From NCBI GenBank assembly GCA_015847255.1, contig JADLZK010011588.1:124001-188000 (forward strand): a stretch of DNA of 64,000 bases. Reading direction: 5' to 3'. The stretch's first letter is position 1, and each line of letters begins with the position of its first letter. Shown here piece by piece: positions 11,460 to 22,853 of this stretch. The position numbers were made by a program, and so were the translations under genes. The DNA is from Hyparrhenia diplandra. Its lineage: Eukaryota; Streptophyta; Magnoliopsida; Poales; Poaceae. The notes below the pieces were generated by a model. The model was given only the letters and a program-made list of their open reading frames with translations, had not been told where the DNA came from and did no database searches.

Positions 11460-12782
11460 ATCTTGAACCAAGCCGCTTCAGTATGCAGTCATCATCATCG
11501 TCAGAATTTTTGTAACCGCTTGCTTCTTTCTTTTGAGCTGAGGATTAATATAGCACTGCAGCTAATTCTGCTGACATCACCTCTGAAACGTTTCTTAAAC
11601 CTCAACTTGCGTCACTTCACGACGCACCGTCTAGTTAGAGACTTAATGAGACAGTGAGACTCGTTCAAAGAAGATGGCTAATAAAATAAAAGAGAGATCC
11701 GCTGGCTACAAGTCACAGGCAAATGTTGTCATGGATTCTCGTTTTTATTTTTGGCAGTGTGCGCACACATGATCAAACTTTGGCAAAACTTCTGCATGCT
11801 GATTACCATATTTAGCATATATATTTGTTAACTCTCTGTATTTATATTTATGACACCTTTTTGCAATACTAATGGCGACCGACCGTACTGGATAGATGCT
11901 TGGATCGTACCACATGCATCAGAACCTCTCTTATCATTTGTCATTATTAGGCTTCCAATGATGTGCGCATCATCGCCAAATTCTGCCTGTGAGGAGTTTC
12001 GTCGCCAGTCGCTACAGGGCTTTCAGTAGTCGACCAGATCGGAATAAACACGTGTTCGGCCATCGTCGTCATCGAATGAAACAAACAAAGCATGCGAGAC
12101 GAAGAACCCTTCTTCAATCCTGGCATGCACCTGAGGCTTGCACGGCACAACCACCAGTCCATTAGCTATAGTTAGCTGCCTAATCACCCTTCCTTAAACT
12201 AGCATCTCTGCAGTGCAGGCCATTTGTTTGATGATTCTTGACAAGCAGGTTGCTTGGTTTGCACAGAATCTCTGAGCTCGAGTTAATAAATGTAGTTAAT
12301 CATCGGGGCTAATCATTCTCATCCCCATTAGAAAAAAACGATCTGCTCCGGTCAGAAAGCTCTGGCAGTCCAAGCAAGCCTCCAAGGACATGGCGGCGTT
12401 CAATTGGGCCAAGCAAGACTGGCCAGCTGACTACTGCACAGTGGTTCAGGGGACACGGCGGCGGCTGCCGGCTTTTGATAAATGCCGGAGCCGTCCAGCG
12501 CAAGGTTTGCAGGCGAGGTTCATCGTCCCCGGCCGTCTTCGTTCCCGCGGTGGTCACGGTCTGGTCAGATTACGGGAGGGTGAGATCGCGTTAGATTGCG
12601 GCTGGCGTCAGAATATTTCCGATCCAGCGTCGAGTAGCTAGCGCACACCCCACACAAGGTCACAAGAATGTTCGGTATTTTCCGGGATGGAGACAGCTCT
12701 ACCAAACTATAAACTACCAAGAGTCAGGTACTCATCAGGTTGCTGCTGCTCGAGTCTTGCAAGCTGATGCAGGTTACGCATG
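11460..12782. other. Intergenic DNA with a possible coding fragment
   Basis: Most of this stretch shows nothing recognisable. Between about 12160 and 12015 the minus strand has a ~48-codon open piece including GLVVVPCKPQVHARIEEGFF and ending in a stop, with protein-like composition. I do not recognise the family and see no flanking exons, so it may be a gene remnant. A GC-richer patch at 12380-12640 has no convincing frame. Confidence 0.3.
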
Positions 12783-13480
12783 ACTCCATGCGTGTTTGCA
12801 GCAGTCAGGTATCACCTGTTCATAGTTTCATATAGTGGAGCCTAGAAGTTGGTGTGGTAGTACATAGTTAAGTTCATGATTCCATTTTAGTGCCAATTGA
12901 TACTTGTTTGTAGGCCGGCCTGGGGAATCTCAAGTAGGGAAGATCTTCTAGAAAAGTATATTAGGATATTTTCTACCTCTGAACTCTTCTTCAAAGCTAA
13001 TTTAGCTGTAAATACATTTAAAGGGTTCTTAGGAGATGGGGAGGGGGACTGTTTGAGACCACCATGTTCAGGTGTTGAATCCGCCCGTGATCTCAAGATA
13101 AAACAATAGGAGAAGAAGAACATTAGGAAATGCTCTTTTTCCCCAGCAGAAAATTTAATATATTTTCTTTGAAGTACTTGTGCACAAACGCAATTCTGTA
13201 GGCTTTAACAGAGCATTCACATAGATAACAAAAAAAGGCTAAACTTTGATAGATACAACACTTGATTGCAGAAAATGTACATCTCTTGTAAAGCTAACCC
13301 TCACTCTCTGTTCGCCTAAACATTTCTTTATCCTGTTTACACACCATTTAATTCCGTATAGGGTGTGCTTAATTGCCAATGTAATGCAAAATACAAAATA
13401 CCGTACTTTATAATGATAAAATGCAAAATACCAAATTCTTTATCAGTTGTTTTGACCGTTGAAACGGCAAATTTGCCTGC
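12783..13480. repeat. First copy of a ~700-bp tandemly duplicated segment
   Basis: Block A (12783-12957, starting CATGCGTGTTTGCAGCAGTC) and block B (13127-13350, starting GGAAATGCTCTTTTTCCCC) recur in the same order at 13482-13654 and 15356-15567. The linking sequence TTAGGAT..TTTTCT..CTCTTCTTCAAAG also recurs at about 15280. This is an uninterrupted copy of the unit. Confidence 0.75.
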
Positions 13481-13649
13481 ATGCGTGTTTGCAGCAGTCA
13501 GGTGTCATTCATAGTTTAATATACAGTGGAGCCTAGAAGTTGGTGGTAGCACCTATAGTTAAGCTGATGATTCCTTTTTAGTGCCGGTTGATGCTTGTTT
13601 GTAGGCCTGTGGAATCTCAAGGAGGGAAGATGAAATCTTCTAGAAAAGT

Positions 13650-15280
13650 ACTCCCTTGAAGTCGTTTAGGACAGTTAAAACATAACTTTCACCTCTTGTT
13701 ATCATAAAAATATTTATAAAAATATGATATATGTATACTTTTACCAAAGAAGTTTTTAAGACAAATCTACTTATATAATTTTACATTTCCAAACTCAATA
13801 ACTTAAAAGTTATTTATAATTTTATCGGTGTTTTGAGAAACGAGTATCTCAAGGACCGGCAATAAATTTATAGGCCGCGGCGCTCCCATCCGGATGGCGT
13901 GCGTGAGATGAACACGGAGATTTATCCTGGTTCAGGCCATGGGACCCTACGCCCAAAGCAGTGTGTCGATCGTATTATCTCGCACCAAAGTCCACTTCAA
14001 TCGAAGCGTTTACAAGTAGTGATGAGGGGAGAAGTAAGCCTTCAACCCCTTGGTTACTGTGTGCAGGTGTGGAAACTAAAGAGTCGATCCTTGCTAACGT
14101 GTCATTACTCTTCCTTTTATAGTGGGAAGGAAAGTAATGGTGTTACATTACGTGTCAAATGCTAGTGCTAATGTGTCTACCGTCGGGCCCTCAAGTGCCC
14201 GCATGCCCGAGGCCTAGGCTCCTGGACGATCCAACTGGAGTATGGAGTCGTGGATGCGTGTCTTCGAACCGCCGTACATGTCTAGTAGCTAGAAGAGGAG
14301 CTGTGGACCCGAGGGGGGGGTCCTTTGAGTCTTGTTCGGGTGAGCTCTCCTTGGAAGCGCCGCGGTGGCGTGTCAAAGCCCCGAGGGCTATTGGAGACGG
14401 GCGGAGACGAGCGCTGGAAGGTGAACGCAGCTAGCATCCCCTCGCGCCAGCGGCGATCAAGCAACTTCGCCGCTTTTACGCCCCATCAACGGGCACGTGA
14501 GAAGATAACGGGGCGATTAATCGCTGTGTAATCGATTACCCCCGGCACCGCGGATAGGTGAGACAAAGAGCATTAAACGCGGCCGCCCCACGACATGGCC
14601 GTAGTCTCCGAGGTCCGAGGGGTGTCCCGCCCCGGCGAGGCGGAGATCGTGCGTCCGGGCCTCCTACCCTCGGACGAGGCAGAGATCGTGCGCCCGGGGC
14701 CTCCTGCCCTCGGATGAGGCGGAGATCCTGCGCCGGGTCTCCCCGCCCGCCGAGGCGGAGATTGTGGGAAAGTTTGGTCGTGACCCCTCGATGAGGTGAA
14801 AGTAGGCCCGAATGGAGTTGTGTCCCCCTCACCGGGTGATTTATGTTGGGGTGCTAGTTCCTTCGAGGTCAAGTGGTGACGGGTGTCGCCAAACCTCGTA
14901 TGGTTGTTACCTTTGGTCATTCTTTTCCATACTCTTGATGACTCCAACAACACTTATTGATGGGCCTATTTTGTGCTCCCTTGGGCCACTGTGGGCCGAT
15001 TTGCGGGTAGCAGGCCCATATGTTTGCTGATGTTCCCTGAGCTGCCAGGTTGGGTGTAGCGAGTGGGCCGTCGTGGGCCAATTGGTAGGCCGAAAGGTGA
15101 CACGTTTGTCGATACCTCCAAGCTTGTAGACCGTAGCCGCAAATCCGCCTCCTCTTGGGTCGTTACATCTCTTGTTAGTAGAGAATGTTCTGGGGCCCAT
15201 TATTTTGGTCCCGACGGATTTATATTCCCATTGTGTGACCGAAGTCTTGTCCAAAACGACTTCTAATACCAAACCGGAGT
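13650..15280. mobile_element. Composite insertion in the second copy, LTR-like with a MITE-like left part
   Basis: Comparison with the uninterrupted copy places the insertion between AGAAAAGTA and TTAGGAT. Its outer ends TACTCCC and GGAGTA are inverse to each other. The left 200 bp, beginning CTCCCTTGAAGTCGTTTAGG, resemble a common grass MITE. The rest (about 13850-15250) is GC rich, opens with AACACGGAGATTTATCCTGG and holds a GC-rich tandem array, as found in LTRs of some grass retrotransposons. No polymerase domain is present. Confidence 0.5.
14630..14770. repeat. GC-rich tandem repeat (~45-50 bp unit)
   Basis: Variants of GAGGCGGAGATCGTGCG followed by a C-rich spacer recur about four times (near 14638, 14680, 14718 and 14752). 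The repeat lies inside the LTR-like insertion. Confidence 0.7.
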
Positions 15281-15813
15281 ATTAGGATCATTTTCTCCGT
15301 TTGTACTCTTCTTCAAAGATCCTATTGTAAATAATACAATATGAGATATTTTTTTTTGGGAAATGCTCTTTTTCCTAGCTGAAAATTTTGACGTATTTCC
15401 TCTGAGTACTTGTGCTCAAACACATGAACAGTTGTGTAGGCTTCAACAGAGCATTCGCATAGATAACAAAAACAAAAAAGTACCAAACTTTGATACAACA
15501 CTTGATTGTAGAAAAATGTACATCTCTTGTAGCCTAAACAGTTCTTTAGCCTGTTTACACCAATTTCAGCCCAATCCATCCAACTAGAAGAACCAGCCCA
15601 TTAATACGGCCCTATAACGCCTTTTGACATCAAGGCCCATTGTCCGCCCTGTCCAAATATCTTCGTCGTCCTCCCAGTCCCACCGTCGTCGGTCGTCGTC
15701 TCTGAGCTTAAAAAAAAAAAAAAAAAAAAAACTTACTTGCAAGTTGGAAGTAGGGTTTTGGCCTGTCCAATCCGATCCACCTTGTGCAGTTGCGGCGTTG
15801 CGCGCTTGCACCG

Positions 15814-18027
15814 ATGGGGAAGGACTCGAAGCCGAAGGAGGCCAAGGGGAAGGACGCCAAGGGAAGGGCAAGCAGGCGGCGGGCTCCTCTGGCGGCGACG
15901 ATGGCGGCGGCAAGGGAGGCAAGGGCAAGGGCGGCAAGTCCGCTGACGGACTCGGCACCTGCACTTACGTCAAAGGTACCGTTCCTTCTCCGTTGGCCTG
16001 GATGTATTGCGCGGTATTAGGTGAAAGCTTGCAGGGGATACGGTCAGATCTCACGTTTTTGGGAGGTGTCTTAGGTCTTCAGTAGGATGGACCATCCGTA
16101 ACGTAACGGACTGTGATTCTCCCATTTTATTGGATATGGTGTGAAATTGAGTTGCAATTAGCGTCCCCTTAGTTATGTCTATGTTTTAGAGTTGCAAGTA
16201 AACAAACAAAAGCTGATTGATGATTATGTTGTTCTATAAATCTGCAGCTAGGCACGTATTGTGTGAGAAGCAGGGGAAGATCAATGAAGCTTATAAGAAG
16301 TTGCAGGATGGATGGCTGGATAATGGTGACAAGGTCCCTCCTGCTGAGTTTGCTAAGGTGAGGCCTGATTGATGGGTACTGTTCACTCAGCTAGGCTCAA
16401 GAATATTAAGGTTTGCTACTTTGCTTAGATGAATGGAAAGGGTAGTGGCTGAACTTATCAGCCATGGTACATTGTTTCTCTCACAACAAATCAGAAACGA
16501 CCAGCCGATCAGCATCAGTACTTTGGGAGTTTTAGATTTTAGTAAAATTAATTTACAGCCCTTATTCACAAGGTACAGCTAACTGTCTGCACCACTGTTT
16601 TCTTACACTGATAGTGTCCTGTGATTTTGAATGAGCTTGATGATCTATGCTTGCACTTTGATCTGACTGCCGTAAGTTCATTTCTTTCATGGAAGTGCAG
16701 AGAATAGACATTGTGTATAGGCAGTGATTAGTTAAAGGTGGGGTGCTTTGCTGGCATCTAAATGGTACATGTATGTGTATTGTATTGATGAAAGGGTTTG
16801 GGTGATTTTATTGTGGTTGGCAACATACTTCCTCTGTCCTAAAATATAAGATATCTAAGTTTGTCCTAAGTTAAACTATACTAATTTATGAAAATATATT
16901 TCATGTTATACCCAATGATGCTATTTAATGTTGTAATATTATTCTTCTTTTCTATAAGTTTGAACAAATCTAGTATAGTTTCACTTAGAACAAATTTCGA
17001 TACCTTATATTTCAGAATGGAGTGGGTAGTACATTGCTGTTGGCTCAGCCATTTTCTGACTGGGAACTAGTCTGGATACTGCTCTCCAACTGATGAGCTA
17101 TCATAATAGGTTTTGCTTGGAAAGGAGCTAAGACAAGTTGTAGTTAAGATCACTGCAAAATTAGTTTTATATTCTTGTTCCCATATAAAGCTTTGATAAT
17201 CTGTGTTTATGCAAAGGTATTTTGTAGCAAACTTGTTTATGAGGCTATTTCAGCTATTATATCTTCACACGCATTTTACTATTCTATTGGAACTAGAAAT
17301 TCTAGTTCTAGTGTAAACTCTAATTGAAATTTGCTAGGCTTGTCAACCTTGGGAAGCCCAATTGGAGATTGGAATCTTGTTAGAGTACTGAAAATAGCCA
17401 ATAGTTATGAATGTTCCCTATTGAAAGGTTGATAAACTTTTTTTTAATGATGATCTGGTTGGTCTGGTTGGAGCATGTTTGTAGCTTCTATCTAGTGGAG
17501 TGCATGTGACATCAAATTTCGGTTGTTGATATCTTATATGTTACTGGACTTAAAATCTGTTCTTCCATTTACAATCTGAACTATTTTGTCGAAGATTTTC
17601 TCAGAAGTTTTTATACCATTAGATACCAAAATGATAATACGTCCTGACTTTCTTTTTCAAACTACAGGTAGCACAAGAGTATTCTGAATGCCCATCAGGG
17701 AAGAAAGGTGGAGATCTTGGTTGGTTCCCTCGTGGCAAGATGGCTGGTCCTTTCCAGGAGGTTGCTTTCAACACTCCTGTGGGAGCTGTCAGCGCACCGC
17801 TCAAGTCCACGTATGCCTTTGTCACTGTTTTTCTTCCATTGTTGGCCTATTGAACATCCATAGTGCCCATGGCACAAGTCCTGATCATTGCATTGCTGCA
17901 TTTTTCCATTGGACTGGAGAAATAGGCTGATGCTTGATTTATGAACATGGAAAACACTAATGCTCTTGAAACACTAATGCAGGCATGGGTATCACTTTAT
18001 CCTTTTTGCGAAGGAAGGAAGAATTGA
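15814..18027 (+). CDS. Parvulin-type peptidyl-prolyl isomerase (Pin4/Par14-like), frame-broken
   Basis: Four exons can be read: 15814-15975, 16248-16357, 17668-17810 and 17983-18027, all with GT-AG introns in compatible phases. The protein starts MGKDSKPKEAKGKDAK, continues as a Lys/Gly-rich basic tail (putative DNA or preribosome binding in this family), then a parvulin rotamase domain with RHVLCEKQGKINEAYKKL, GGDLGWFPRGKMAGPFQEVAF and, in exon 4, HGYHFIL. Family members isomerise Xaa-Pro bonds and are about 135-145 residues, as here. Two indels break the frame: one base is missing after AAGGG at about 15861-15865, and two extra T residues lie in TTTTT at 18003-18007, four codons before the expected stop TGA at 18025. 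Splice sites and all other codons look sound, so consensus error is as likely as decay. A Stowaway MITE sits in intron 2. GGCCCAT motifs upstream suggest housekeeping expression. Confidence 0.85.
16826..17031. mobile_element. Stowaway MITE in intron 2 of the prolyl-isomerase gene
   Basis: The ends ACTTCCTCTGTCCTAAAATA and the inverse of TTATATTTCAGAATGGAGTG form Stowaway-type terminal inverted repeats. The element is bordered by TA on both sides and is 206 bp long with an AT-rich interior. Confidence 0.85.
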
Positions 18028-18285
18028 TCTGGAAATGTGCTCGGATTGGGGAAACCATATCATCAGGCTGTATGAGATGCCAATTCTTCTCTAATAAGCG
18101 TTGGACATGTGTACTTTGTTCTTGGCTATTCGCATCCCGTTACAAAGGAGTTTGCCGAAACAAGAATGTGTGCTTTGCTGTAATTAACGTACGGTAATCT
18201 GATATGACATACCAATCTGGGTCGGTTAACAGGTCGGGTTTTAGCATGTGCATACCCTTTACATCCACTCTCTTCATTTTTCAGT

Positions 18286-18924
18286 GGGGCGTGTGTTTGG
18301 TTTTGGCTACTCACGAGCCATACCAAAATTGGCCCGCCAGTGAAATTTGGAATTCATTTGTTTGTAATCGAAAGTTTGGTCTGTCCTTTCCTAGGATGCC
18401 GATCCTAGGCGCAGCGTGGGCGAGCAAATTGCCAGCCTAATTTTTTTAGTCCACATGCCAGCCTAATTTTGGCTTGGCCGTGTCTTCGCATTTTGCTTGA
18501 AAATGGCGGGACATCTGGACATGTATGGTCGCACGCAAATCAAAATACATCTTAAATTATGTACCATATTTCCAAATCGTTCACACCAAAATACTGTTTA
18601 TAATTAAATCTACAATATTGTACTTCAGTTAACTATATTTTGACAAAATAAATTTGCTAATGTATGGATTCCACATGCTATACTCGTATTCGTAGTGAAA
18701 TTTGGTAGAAATAAAATAATTTTACTAGCATATGAACCTCGCATGTCATTATGTGAAATTTGGCAGGCAGTGCTATCAAAAGGCAGTATTTGAACATTGG
18801 CCATATTTTATCTTGGCCATTATCCAAATACATCTAATCTAATACGACTAAATTTTGGTTATATCCTATTTTGGCTGGCCAAAATTTAGCTTGCCCAACT
18901 AGTGCCTATATCCAAACACACCCT
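18286..18924. mobile_element. Probable TIR element (~640 bp)
   Basis: GGGGCGTGTGTTTGG at the left end is nearly the inverse of CCAAACACACCC at the right end. The interior is AT rich with ACATGTATGGTCGCACG-like text and no coding capacity. A target duplication is not obvious, so family assignment (hAT or Harbinger) is open. It follows the prolyl-isomerase 3' end. Confidence 0.5.
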
Positions 18925-19210
18925 ACCGCTACGTCTCTATCTTTCCATGGATTTTGGTTTAAATTACCCTGCTTTCTAAAAATGCCGAGTTTACGTCTTT
19001 TTTTTAAAAAAAAAGGATTTTGGTTTAAATCATCATGATTATTATTCAATGAATGACTTCTCTATTCAATATTGTAGTTAAAATAATTGTCAAATTTCTC
19101 AAACGTTAACCAAGTTTACGGCACATAAATTAACAACTATAATTTTATGGATGTGCATTTGAGTGAATTTGTAGTTATCACTATATTTTTTAAAAGAATA
19201 TTAAAATTGG

Positions 19211-19488
19211 TAGAGAATTCGACCTAGACCGACTTTGGGACCGGCGGTTAAGAGGACCTTAAGGAATTTTAATATCTCCAAAGATTTAGCTTTGGGACAG
19301 GGAATGCATGGAGGCTAGCTATCAACGTCTTTCGAATCGTGACTTTGTTTTCCTTTTCTATCTACCCTATCTTTATCTTTTTTTGTCTTGTGTCTTTTTA
19401 CGTTCTTTTATACTTTGTTTTCGTATGGGTTTCATCTCTAGCCTACCTCAATTACCTTAGGACTAAAGGCTATGTTGTTGTTGTTGTT
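19211..19488 (+). mobile_element. RTE-type LINE 3' fragment or related SINE with (TTG)n tail
   Basis: The insertion ends TCATCTCTAGCCTACCTCAA...GGACTAAAGGCTATG followed by TTG repeats, the tail type of grass RTE LINEs and Au-like SINEs. The 15-mer GAATATTAAAATTGG flanks it exactly on both sides (19196-19210 and 19489-19503), a clear target-site duplication. No A and B boxes are visible, so a truncated LINE is the likelier reading. Confidence 0.75.
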
Positions 19489-19831
19489 GAATATTAAAAT
19501 TGGAGAAGTTTGACTCAGGGTAAAGCTAAAGTTGTCATTCCGATTGGACGGAGTTTGACTCAATTGTGTTCAGTACGAACTCGCATTCTTGAATCATTTT
19601 GAAATTTGAGATAATTCGTGAACATCTGCAGGATAAGAACCTCGTGTTTGCTAGACGGAAAACGCCTTCGGTCGGCGGCATCTCGCCGCTGATCATATCC
19701 ACTCCCGCCATAATAACAACTGTGGATATGGAAACCAACGGTCATCGTCGCCCACACAACTATCTCCTCCGTCGCAGGCGATCGGGATATCCCCACCTCT
19801 CCGCGTCCGCCTCCCGCGCGCCACCGCGTCA

Positions 19832-21913
19832 TGGCCACGCTCCACCACCACCACCTCCTACCCCTGCAGCGTCTTCCCAACTCCGCTCGCCTCCGCCTCC
19901 CCATGAAGCCATCGAGGCCCCACAGTCGTCGGCTGCTCCCCGCGCGGCAGCCGCCAGCACAGCCGCGACAGTGACCGCGCTGGAGGACTTCCGGCGGTGG
20001 CTCGCGTCTCATAGCGTGGGCGATGGAGGAAAAGCCTTTCCGGCCGCCGTGCCGGAGGGCCTCGGCCTCGTGGCGGCGCGGGATCTGCCCCGTGGGGAGG
20101 TGGTCGCGGAGGTGCCCAAGAAGCTATGGATGGACGCCGACGCTGTTGCGGCCTCCGCCATCGGCCGCGCCTGTGGTGGTGGCGGAGGCCTCCGGCCCTG
20201 GGTCGCCGTCGCGCTGCTGCTTCTCAGTGAGGTCGCGCGCGGGGCGGACTCGCCGTGGGCGCCCTACCTGGCCATCCTCCCGCGCCAGACCGACTCCACC
20301 ATCTTCTGGTGAGTGAGCTGACGCCCAACGCTCTGTTTGTGTTTGGCGAACTGCTTCTGCAGTTCTGCGCTATTCTCATTCTGATGTTTGAGTGGGCGCT
20401 TGGTGCCTCCAGTGCAGGTCTGAAGAAGAGCTCCTAGAGATACAAGGTCAGTGTGCAATGTAATGCAAAAACAAGTTCATGTCAATTGTGCATGAGGTTT
20501 GTCGGTAACTTTTATGATACTTCTGTCACTTGCAGGAACACAGTTGCTAAGCACCACAGTGGGTGTGAAAGAGTATGTGCAAAGCGAATTTGATAGTGTT
20601 CAAGCAGAGATCATAAGCGCAAACAAGGATCTCTTCCCTGGTAGCATAACATTTGATGATTTCCTATGGGCATTTGGAATACTAAGATCAAGGGTGTTTC
20701 CAGAGCTCCGTGGAGATAAGCTTGCTCTCGTACCATTTGCTGATCTGGTAAGTTCTCAAAATGCAATTGGTATTGGTGCTTTCTAAATTCTAACCCAACA
20801 GGCTATGATTCTTACTTATTGTTGCTACATGCCCCTTGTAATTTCTATGATTAAGTTAACATGTCCAAAAATATTCGATATTTTCCATCAGAGAATGGCA
20901 GAGTGCCTTATTTGAATGTTTGAAATGCATTCATTAAAATTGTTTGATTTGCTTGGCAAATCAGGTTAATCACAGTCCTGGTATCACCTCAGAAGGATCA
21001 AGTTGGGAGATCAAAGGAAAGGGTCTTTTGGTAGGGAACTCATGTTCTCCTTGCGAACACCTGTGAATGTTAAATCTGGACAACAGGTACTTGTGTGCAC
21101 TAGGTGCATTGTTTTCGTGGCTTTCAGCGTTTGTATGTCATACTGGATGCTTCAAGTGATATGCTAAAAATGTGCTATTTATAACTGAGCATTTGAGATT
21201 TGCATTGACAGATATATATCCAGTACGATCTGGACAAGAGTAATGCTGAACTGGCACTTGACTATGGGTTTGTGGAATCAAATCCATCAAGGGATTCATA
21301 TACTGTGACCCTGGAAATCTCTGAATCTGATCCATTTTATGGAGACAAGCTTGACATTGCAGAGTTAAATGGACTGGGGGAAACTGCATATTTTGATATA
21401 ATCCTCGACGAACCCCTTCCTCCTCAAATGCTCCCTTACCTGCGATTACTTTGCATCGGTGGAACAGATGCATTTATCTTGGAAGCACTCTTCAGGAATT
21501 CGGTTTGGGGCCACCTTGAACTGCCATTGAGTCCTGACAATGAGGAATCAATATGTCAGGTCATGCGAGATGCCTGCAAATCAGCCCTTGCTGCCTATCA
21601 TACCACAATAGAAGAGGTTTACCTATTGACTAGATGTAGCTATTCTTTTCCCTAAACTTTTTATCTTGATTAATCTTATGAAACATGTGTGGAATATTCA
21701 GGATGAAGAACTATCGGGAAGAGAGAATTTGCAGCCAAGACTTACAATTGCTATTGGAGTAAGGGCCAGTGAAAAGAAAGCACTCCAGCACATTGATAAT
21801 ATTTTTAAACAGAGGGGGAGGAATTAGATGGCCTAGAGTACTACCAGGAAAGAAGACTCAAGGATCTTGGTTTAGTTGGTGACAATGGTGACATTATTTT
21901 TTGGGAGTCCTAG
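19832..21913 (+). CDS. Rubisco LSMT-like SET-domain protein-lysine methyltransferase, chloroplast, frame-broken
   Basis: Six exons: 19832-20308, 20418-20446, 20536-20747, 20965-21086, 21212-21616 and 21702-21913. The N-terminus (MATLHHHHLLPL) looks like a transit region. It is followed by the split SET core (LEDFRRWLASH, GLGLVAARDLPRGEVVAEVP, LAILPRQTDSTIFW, FADLVNHSPG) and the Rubisco-substrate-binding C-terminal domain (IYIQYDLDKSNAELALDYGF). Members methylate lysines in chloroplast Rubisco large subunit and/or fructose-bisphosphate aldolase. Frame breaks: the MATLHHHH frame and the SET frame differ in exon 1 (switch about 19905-19950); one base is missing in GGTCTTTTGG at about 21028; and one is missing in the AGGGGGAGG run near 21812-21820, after which the terminal IIFWES resumes up to stop 21911-21913. 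If exon 1 is correct as read, translation might instead start at ATG 19729. Domains and splice sites are otherwise complete. Confidence 0.85.
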
Positions 21914-22853
21914 ATATTGTTTCTAGTAGTGCTATTTGTTCAATAATGCTAATGAAAGAAATACCTTCTGACACTGTTAACGAGAAATGCATTGTAAATG
22001 GCATGCCCACTTCTGTGACAAGATCACATAATAAGACAATAAGTAAAAGAAATTTTGGAGAAATTAAATCAGCATCAACATTTGAAAGAATACATGGTCA
22101 TCACTGATAGTCCCATCAAGTGAATAGTTACATTAACACTCACCGAACTACATATTGGACGTCCTCTCTAGTGCTGATTATGCCAACAAATTTGACTAAA
22201 ACCTGTACAATATCCAAACTTGACTAAACTCTCTAGTGCATAAGGCCTTTTAGGTTGCGCAGGGGTTGGCCTAGTTCAATTCTTTGTCAATCCCTCTCAA
22301 TCCACATCAAAATGAGAAAGGCCATAGTAAATCTCTGCAAGTGCAGCATCTGTTGCACACTTGCATCTACATGTACATTCTTCCTCAGACCATAGTAAAT
22401 CTCTGCAAGTGCAGCATCTGTTGCACACTTGCATCTACATGTACATCCTTCCTCAGACGAGCCACGGCCATCCCTAGTGGAGAGCTAGTCCCGGTATAGC
22501 AACCAGCTGCGTGTGCATGAAAGTTGCAATGGTTTGGCTTCAACCCTCATCATGGCCATCTTCTCCAGTTGCTGATCATGTCACAGTGAAGGAGTATGTT
22601 CTTCTTATTCAGAGCACGTACCACACAATGGCAACAATTAAGCAAATCCAGTGGCTTCAAATTTTCATTTGTCTTGGTAACAAGGTCAATAAGCAGAGGG
22701 CTTTCCAAATAGCCAACTTTCAATGTTCGCACAGATGCAGCAGAATGGTCTGTCATATTGATGACAGGGTCTTCTGTGACCAAAGGTAAGGTTCCACAAT
22801 CTGTGAAGTGGATTTTTATCTGAAAATTGAAGTATGTAGCCAAAAGCCAATTC
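21914..22853. other. Intergenic DNA between two convergent genes
   Basis: This holds the 3' flanks of the LSMT-like gene (+) and the PPR gene (-), and a 68-bp tandem duplication at 22322-22457. Nothing else coding is recognised. Confidence 0.5.
22322..22457. repeat. Two tandem 68-bp units, each with a hairpin
   Basis: The unit starting CCATAGTAAATCTCTGCAAG is repeated head to tail with a single difference (ATTCTT versus ATCCTT). Within each unit TGCAAGTG and CACTTGCA are inverse and flank GCAGCATCTGTTGCA, so each copy can form a stem-loop. Confidence 0.9.

Larger units (their letters stand above)
13482..15567. repeat. Second copy of the duplicated segment, split by an insertion
   Basis: Block A' (13482-13654) matches 12783-12957 and block B' (about 15280-15567) matches 12957-13350. 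They are contiguous in the first copy but here are separated by 1.6 kb of inserted DNA. Copies differ by substitutions and small indels, so the duplication is not recent. Confidence 0.7.

Noticed and set aside
19599..19831. Upstream in-frame Met residues as the start of the LSMT-like gene
   Set aside because: The region just after the RTE insertion shows no transit-peptide character. The MATLHHHH start at 19832 fits plastid homologues better, although ATG 19729 remains possible if exon 1 has no indel.
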